From Saprospiraceae bacterium UBA6168 (GTDB lineage: Bacteria > Bacteroidota > Bacteroidia > Chitinophagales > Saprospiraceae), in contig DIUC01000047.1 in NCBI GenBank assembly GCA_002435785.1, positions 1 through 64,000 on the forward strand: 64,000 nt of DNA, written 5' to 3'. The translations under genes were made by a program, and so were the position numbers. Positions within the stretch are counted from its first letter, which is position 1. The number at the start of each line of letters is the position of its first letter. The notes below the pieces were generated by a model. It worked only from the letters and a program-made list of their open reading frames with translations. It made no database searches and was not told where the DNA came from. Positions 59,714 to 64,000 of the stretch are shown here, piece after piece.

Positions 59714-61156
59714 ATGGCAACGACAAAGAAGAAAAGAAATCTATGGGTATTTGGCCTGATTGGCCTTGTACTGATATTGGTGGTGGCCGCCATCGCCAAG
59801 AGCTCCAAAGGAAAAACGGGTGAGACCGTCGAAGTAGAGAAGGCAAGCCTGCGCACCATCAAGGAAACGGTGGAGGCCAGCGGCAAGGTTTTCCCCAAGA
59901 CAGAGGTGAAAATCAGCTCCGATGTTTCCGGCGAGATTGTGCAACTCTTTGTGCGGGAAGGCGACAGCGTGACCATCGGCCAAGTGCTGGCGAGGGTTGA
60001 CCCAGAGGCTTACAACTCCCAAGTGGAACGAGCCGCCGCTGGCGTGAACAGCTCGAAGTCGGGTCTGGCTAACTCAAAGTCGCAAGTGGAATCCGCACGG
60101 GCGCAAAAGGAGCAGTTGGAAGCACAATTGAACAATGCCCGTGAAATCCATAAACGCAACGAGAAGCTCTTCAAGGATGGCGTCGTGTCCCAGCAGGATT
60201 TCGATGCCTCGCTCACCACGGTCAGGCAGTTGGAGTCGAACGTGCGGGCGGCAGAGGCCAACATCCGTGCTGCACAGCAATCGGCAGAATCTGCCGGTTT
60301 TCAAATCAAAAGCGCCGAGGCCTCGCTCAAGGAAATCAATACCAGCCTGAAAAGGACGACCATTTATGCCAACATGAGCGGTATTTTGTCAAAACTCAAT
60401 GTCGAAAAGGGCGAGCGGGTTGTGGGTACTTCCATGATGGCTGGCACGGAAATCATGCGGATAGCCGACCTGAAAGCGATGCAGGTGAAAGTAGAAGTCA
60501 CGGAAAACGATCTTCCAAGGTTGGCCTTGGGGCAAGTGGTCAAGATTGAAATTGATGCCTACCTCGACCGGAAGTTTTCCGGGAAAGTGGTTGAAATAGC
60601 GCACACCGCCAACAACCTTGTTTCTTCGGCTACTGGCTCCGTCAACCTTACCACCGACCAAGTGACCAACTTCATCGTCACCATTGACATAGACCCCGCC
60701 TCCTACAAGGACCTCCAAAAACCCGGCAAGCCCTACCCATTCCGCCCCGGCATGTCGGCCTCGGTTGAAATCTTCACCAACACCGTCGAAAACGTGGTGG
60801 CCGTGCCGATTCAGGCAGTAGGAACCCGGGACAAAAAAGAGAAGAAAAAAAGGGCAACAGAAGAAAAACCGGAAGAAGAAAAAGATAACTCCGCCTCCAA
60901 TTTTGACGATTTGTTGGAGGTCGTCTTTGTTTTCACAAAAGGGGATACCGTGGACATGCGCACCGTGAAAACGGGTATTCAGGACAACGACTATATCCAA
61001 ATCCTAAGTGGCATAAAGGATGGCGAAGAAGTGGTTGTAGGGCCTTATGTTGCCGTGTCGAGGAAGTTGGAGCAAGGCTCAAAGGTGCAAATAGAAAAGC
61101 CTGACGACAAGAAAAAGAAAAAGGATAAAGGAAAAGTGGAAGTGACGGTTGATTGA
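59714..61156 (+). CDS. HlyD/MacA-like periplasmic adaptor protein
   Basis: Start ATG 59714 (MATTKKKRNLWVFGLIGLVLILVVAAIAKSS) gives an N-terminal anchor; the frame reaches 59636, inside the preceding gene. The 480-residue protein has a lipoyl-like half (DVSGEIVQLFVREGDSVTIGQVLARVDP), a coiled-coil hairpin (about 100-225) and the second lipoyl/beta-barrel part (TTIYANMSGILSKLNVEKGERVVG, MQVKVEVTENDLPRLALGQVVKI). A charged region (EKKKRATEEKPEEEK) and C-terminal membrane-proximal domain (GIKDGEEVVVGPYVAVSRKL) follow. It is a MacA/RND-type adaptor. It is followed by a strong terminator, so the expected MacB or RND pump must be elsewhere. Confidence 0.9.
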   Translation: MATTKKKRNLWVFGLIGLVLILVVAAIAKSSKGKTGETVEVEKASLRTIKETVEASGKVFPKTEVKISSDVSGEIVQLFVREGDSVTIGQVLARVDPEAYNSQVERAAAGVNSSKSGLANSKSQVESARAQKEQLEAQLNNAREIHKRNEKLFKDGVVSQQDFDASLTTVRQLESNVRAAEANIRAAQQSAESAGFQIKSAEASLKEINTSLKRTTIYANMSGILSKLNVEKGERVVGTSMMAGTEIMRIADLKAMQVKVEVTENDLPRLALGQVVKIEIDAYLDRKFSGKVVEIAHTANNLVSSATGSVNLTTDQVTNFIVTIDIDPASYKDLQKPGKPYPFRPGMSASVEIFTNTVENVVAVPIQAVGTRDKKEKKKRATEEKPEEEKDNSASNFDDLLEVVFVFTKGDTVDMRTVKTGIQDNDYIQILSGIKDGEEVVVGPYVAVSRKLEQGSKVQIEKPDDKKKKKDKGKVEVTVD

Positions 61157-61230
61157 TGCTTAATTGAGCAACCTTGGCCACAGATTTGGGCAGCCTGGGT
61201 AAGTAGGTTTTTTTCTCTTGCCCTTATCCA

Positions 61231-61283
61231 AAAAAGCCCCAGCGGGATAGCGATATTAAATTGCTGCCCGCTGGGGCTTTTTT
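61231..61283. terminator. Strong terminator after the efflux pair
   Basis: aaaaagccccagcggg (61231-61246) pairs with cccgctggggctttttt (61267-61283) across a 20-nt loop; the flanking A and T runs make it bidirectional. Confidence 0.9.
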
Positions 61284-61766
61284 TATGTGACGACATTTAT
61301 ACATCGAACCATCAGGATGTGTGGGAATAAACCCTTCTAAACCCTCTAAACCCCTCTAAACCTTGTTACATATCCAAGTTTACAATGTAGGAAGCAACCT
61401 TTCGGTCACTCCCTAACTTGTTGTAAATAGTTTCTGTCGTCTTATGTATGGATGAAAAAAATGCAGGTTGGAAAGCTACGACACTGGGCCGATGCTTAAA
61501 ATGGGGGAGCAATAATGGAGGGGAAAACAGTGATGAAGGGAGTCAGCACCAAATTCAAAGGTGCTGGTTGCAACCCACTACGATAAAATTGTGCCGAAAT
61601 TGCGAAGCGAAAAAATCAGTCCATTCTTATTGCCTATCAGGTGCCGTTCCATGACTGGGTTGAAAGTCAAATTTGACTTTGTTTTAGCACTAAAAAAAAG
61701 GCAATAAATCCTTAGACTTGCCCAATTTTCAACGCATGGTGTCATCATGCGTCAAAGTCCAGAATT
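61284..61766. other. Intergenic region with a decayed ctaaac-type repeat and an operator-like dyad
   Basis: About 480 bp with no convincing gene (an open frame at 61448-61654 has no protein character). Positions 61329-61368 hold units such as cttctaaac and cctctaaac that resemble the arms of the 118-bp elements at 43.1 and 46 kb, but only one arm is present. Just before the fucosidase, acgcatg (61732-61738) is inverted as catgcgt (61746-61752) with 7 bp between, a possible operator. Confidence 0.5.
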
Positions 61767-63872
61767 ATGATGAAAAACAACTTTAAACTTGCCTTGTTTG
61801 CTGCCATTTTATTGGCTTTGGGAATGGTCGCTTGCCATTCCTCAAAAAAAACAGTCCAACAAAAGGATTACCTGAACGAACCCGACACCGAACGCAACCA
61901 GCGCATGGAGTGGTGGCGGGAGGCGAGGTTCGGCCTGTTCATCCATTGGGGGCTGTATGCGGTGCCTGCTGGTGAATGGGGCGCCAAAAACACCTACGGC
62001 GAGTGGATTCGCACCACCGCTGAAATCCCCCTGAAGACCTACGACGGCTTCGTGGACAAGTTCAACCCGACCCAGTTCAGCGCAAAGGATTGGGTGAAAA
62101 TGGCCAAGGACGCTGGCATGAAGTACATCGTCATCACCAGCAAGCACCACGATGGGTTTGCCATTTACGACAGCAAAATCAGCGATTTCGACGTGATGGC
62201 GACCCCGTTCAAGCGGGACATCCTCAAGGAGCTTGCCGACGAGTGCCAGAAGGAGGGCATCAAGCTTTGCTTCTACCACTCCATCATGGACTGGCACCAC
62301 CCCGACTATTTGCCCCGCCGCAACTGGGAGAAGGACCGCCCTGCCGAAGGGGCCAACTTCGACCGCTATGTGGACTATATGAAAGGCCAGCTAAAGGAAC
62401 TTTCCACCAACTACGGCGAAGCCCCGCACGTGATGTGGTTCGATGGAGAATGGGAAAGCACCTGGAACAGCGACCGGGGCAAAGACCTCTACAACTACGT
62501 CCGCAGCCTCAAACCGAACATCATCATCAACAATCGGGTGGGCGCTCACCGGGACGGCATGGCTGGGTTCACGGCACCGGGCCAGTTCGCTGGGGACTTC
62601 GGTACCCCTGAACAGGAAATACCCGCCACGGGCCTGCCCGGCGTGGACTGGGAGAGCTGCATGACCATGAACGACAATTGGGGCTACAACCGGGCCGACA
62701 AAAACTTCAAATCCACCAAGGAACTCCTGCACAATTTGGCAGACATCGCCTCCAAAGGCGGCAACTTCCTGCTCAACGTCGGGCCTACCGCCGAGGGCCT
62801 TTTCCCAACGGAAAGCATCCAACGGCTAAAGGAAATGGGCGAGTGGATGTCCAAAAACGGGGAGTCCATTCACGGCACCACGGCCAGCCCCCTCGGAAGC
62901 TACGATTGGGGACGGGTGACCATGAAGACCAAGGGCGGCAATACCCTGCTCTACCTGCACGTGTTTGAAGCGCCCCGTGACCAACGAATCGTGCTGAACG
63001 GATTGGCGAGTATGCCCACCAGCGCTACCTACTTGGCTGCGCCAATGGCCAAAAGCCCCGTTATCAAAAAAGTGGACGATGCCGTGCTATTGGAACTGCC
63101 GAGGGAAATGCCCGACAAACACAATTCGGTCATCGTGCTGCAATTCAATGGGAAACCCCGCATCTACCTTGCCCCGGAAATCCATTCCCCTCGGGATGTT
63201 TTCACCAAAAACTTGGAAGTCACCTTATCGGGGGCTACTGCCGACACCGAAATCCGATATACTTTGGATGGCTCAACGCCAAAAATGGAAAACTCCAAAG
63301 CCTACAAAGTGCCGATTTCATTGACGAAAACCACGACGGTGTCCGCTCGCCTGTTCAGCAACGGCCAGCCCATCAGCGGGGCCACGCAGAAGACCCTCAC
63401 CCAATTGGAACCAAAAGGTAGCTCGTCACCGGGTGCAGTAGCGCCGGGCTTGCAATACTTCTACTTCGAGGGGGACTGGACTAAGCTGCCGAATTTCGAC
63501 AAAATGATGGCCGTCAAAAAAGGCACAGTCGCCAACTTCGACCGCTCTGCCAAAAACGCTTTGGGTGAGCGTTATGGCTTTGAGTTTCGGGGCTTCATCA
63601 AAGTACCGGAGGCCAGTATCTACACTTTCTCCACCGCCTCCGACGATGGCAGCAGCCTAACGATTGACCAAGAATTGGTGGTGGACAATGACGGCCTTCA
63701 CGGCACAAAGAAGGTGTCAGGTAATATTGCGCTGCAAGCGGGCTACCACGAAATCGTGGTGCGCTATTTCAACCAAACGGGCGGTGAGGACCTGAAGGTA
63801 ACCTGGGCCTCTGAGAGCCTGGCGGAACAGCCGATACCGGATGCGGTGTTTTTTCACGTTCCGAGGAAATAG
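61767..63872 (+). CDS. GH29 alpha-L-fucosidase lipoprotein with chitobiase-like and PA14 domains
   Basis: The enzyme releases alpha-linked L-fucose from glycans. The 701-residue protein has a lipoprotein signal (MMKNNFKLALFAAILLALGMVAC). The GH29 barrel follows (about 40-390): MEWWREARFGLFIHWGLYAVPAGEW, MKYIVITSKHHDGFAIYDS, the nucleophile Asp in APHVMWFDGEWE, and GGNFLLNVGPTAEGLFP. A beta-sandwich, a chitobiase-like C-terminal domain (about 480-550; EIRYTLDGSTPKME) and a PA14 domain (about 570-695; PGLQYFYFEGDWTKLP, YTFSTASDDGSSLTIDQ) come after. The extra domains suggest binding to complex glycans at the cell surface. No other glycan-utilisation genes are adjacent. Confidence 0.93.
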   Translation: MMKNNFKLALFAAILLALGMVACHSSKKTVQQKDYLNEPDTERNQRMEWWREARFGLFIHWGLYAVPAGEWGAKNTYGEWIRTTAEIPLKTYDGFVDKFNPTQFSAKDWVKMAKDAGMKYIVITSKHHDGFAIYDSKISDFDVMATPFKRDILKELADECQKEGIKLCFYHSIMDWHHPDYLPRRNWEKDRPAEGANFDRYVDYMKGQLKELSTNYGEAPHVMWFDGEWESTWNSDRGKDLYNYVRSLKPNIIINNRVGAHRDGMAGFTAPGQFAGDFGTPEQEIPATGLPGVDWESCMTMNDNWGYNRADKNFKSTKELLHNLADIASKGGNFLLNVGPTAEGLFPTESIQRLKEMGEWMSKNGESIHGTTASPLGSYDWGRVTMKTKGGNTLLYLHVFEAPRDQRIVLNGLASMPTSATYLAAPMAKSPVIKKVDDAVLLELPREMPDKHNSVIVLQFNGKPRIYLAPEIHSPRDVFTKNLEVTLSGATADTEIRYTLDGSTPKMENSKAYKVPISLTKTTTVSARLFSNGQPISGATQKTLTQLEPKGSSSPGAVAPGLQYFYFEGDWTKLPNFDKMMAVKKGTVANFDRSAKNALGERYGFEFRGFIKVPEASIYTFSTASDDGSSLTIDQELVVDNDGLHGTKKVSGNIALQAGYHEIVVRYFNQTGGEDLKVTWASESLAEQPIPDAVFFHVPRK

Positions 63873-63927
63873 TTGTTTGAGATTGTTTGAGGTTGCAGTT
63901 ACACAACGCTGCAAAATAAACTGCCTT

Positions 63928-64000
63928 GTCATTGCCAAAGGCAAACTGCAACGTCAAGGTCTTACCCTGTACGACGTCGCAGATTGCCCTTGGCAATGAC
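63928..64000. repeat. Palindrome at the right end of the window
   Basis: gtcattgccaaaggcaaact (63928-63947 and following 8 bases) is inverted at 63973-64000, giving 28-nt arms with three mismatches around an 17-nt loop. The window ends exactly at the palindrome end, as expected if an assembly stopped at a dispersed repeat. Confidence 0.7.

Noticed and set aside
61448..61654. 68-residue open frame upstream of the fucosidase
   Set aside because: Composition and residue order look random, and there is no partner or promoter.

Overview
The window looks like a piece of a Bacteroidota genome, probably from the Saprospiraceae (Lewinella/Haliscomenobacter relatives). The evidence is two very large secreted proteins with type IX secretion (T9SS) C-terminal domains, a metzincin protease with the same kind of tail, a CarboxypepD_reg-type TonB receptor, a PorE-like TPR/propeller/OmpA protein, an UpxY/NusG-like antiterminator and several TAnnTTTG promoter boxes. 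The first ~5 kb differs: it holds nested insertion sequences and a cysNC gene whose protein reads more like proteobacterial homologues. It may be a transferred block, or the contig may be misjoined. Position 1 coincides with the terminal inverted repeat of an IS1634-like element, and position 64000 with the end of a palindrome, so both edges sit on repeats.

Layout. 1-2.7 kb: IS1634-like element inserted in the remnant of an ISNCY transposase that continues in frame into an IS481-like N-terminus. 3.0-9.7 kb (minus): a surface-polysaccharide/sulfate-activation operon made of a wHTH regulator with a degenerate nucleotidyltransferase domain, a TviB/WbpO-type UDP-sugar dehydrogenase, an UpxY antiterminator, cysC, cysD, a MntA-HepT toxin-antitoxin pair and cysNC. 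10.1-16.3 kb (plus): a candidate undescribed synthase-dependent exopolysaccharide machine, with a TolC-like protein carrying an extra C-terminal alpha/beta domain, an HlyD-like adaptor, a zinc-ribbon (TackOD1-like) protein with a degenerate GGDEF-like end, and a processive GT2 synthase. 16.3-21.7 kb: TMTC-like mannosyltransferase, FAD oxidoreductase, two related small secreted proteins and an outer-membrane barrel. 21.9-33.7 kb: two giant T9SS substrates flanking hemB. 34-38.7 kb: ECF sigma factor with a membrane partner, hbd, and a galM lipoprotein. 38.9-41.2 kb: an AT-rich MjaI-like restriction-modification operon whose methyltransferase ends in a degenerate SNase-like domain.

41.4-46.1 kb: a hypothetical protein, a 12-unit 21-bp tandem array, and a TonB-dependent receptor gene bracketed by 118-bp inverted repeats (about 94% identical). 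That arrangement is a candidate for inversion or phase variation. 46.2-64 kb: mostly housekeeping and envelope genes (PorE-like protein, CAP lipoprotein, MsrB lipoprotein, photolyase, malate dehydrogenase, protease, rimO, universal stress protein, TolC/HlyD efflux pair, GH29 alpha-fucosidase lipoprotein), separated by strong hairpins and short-repeat palindromes.

All calls come from reading motifs and domain order; no database search was run. No tRNA, rRNA, CRISPR array or replication origin was recognised.
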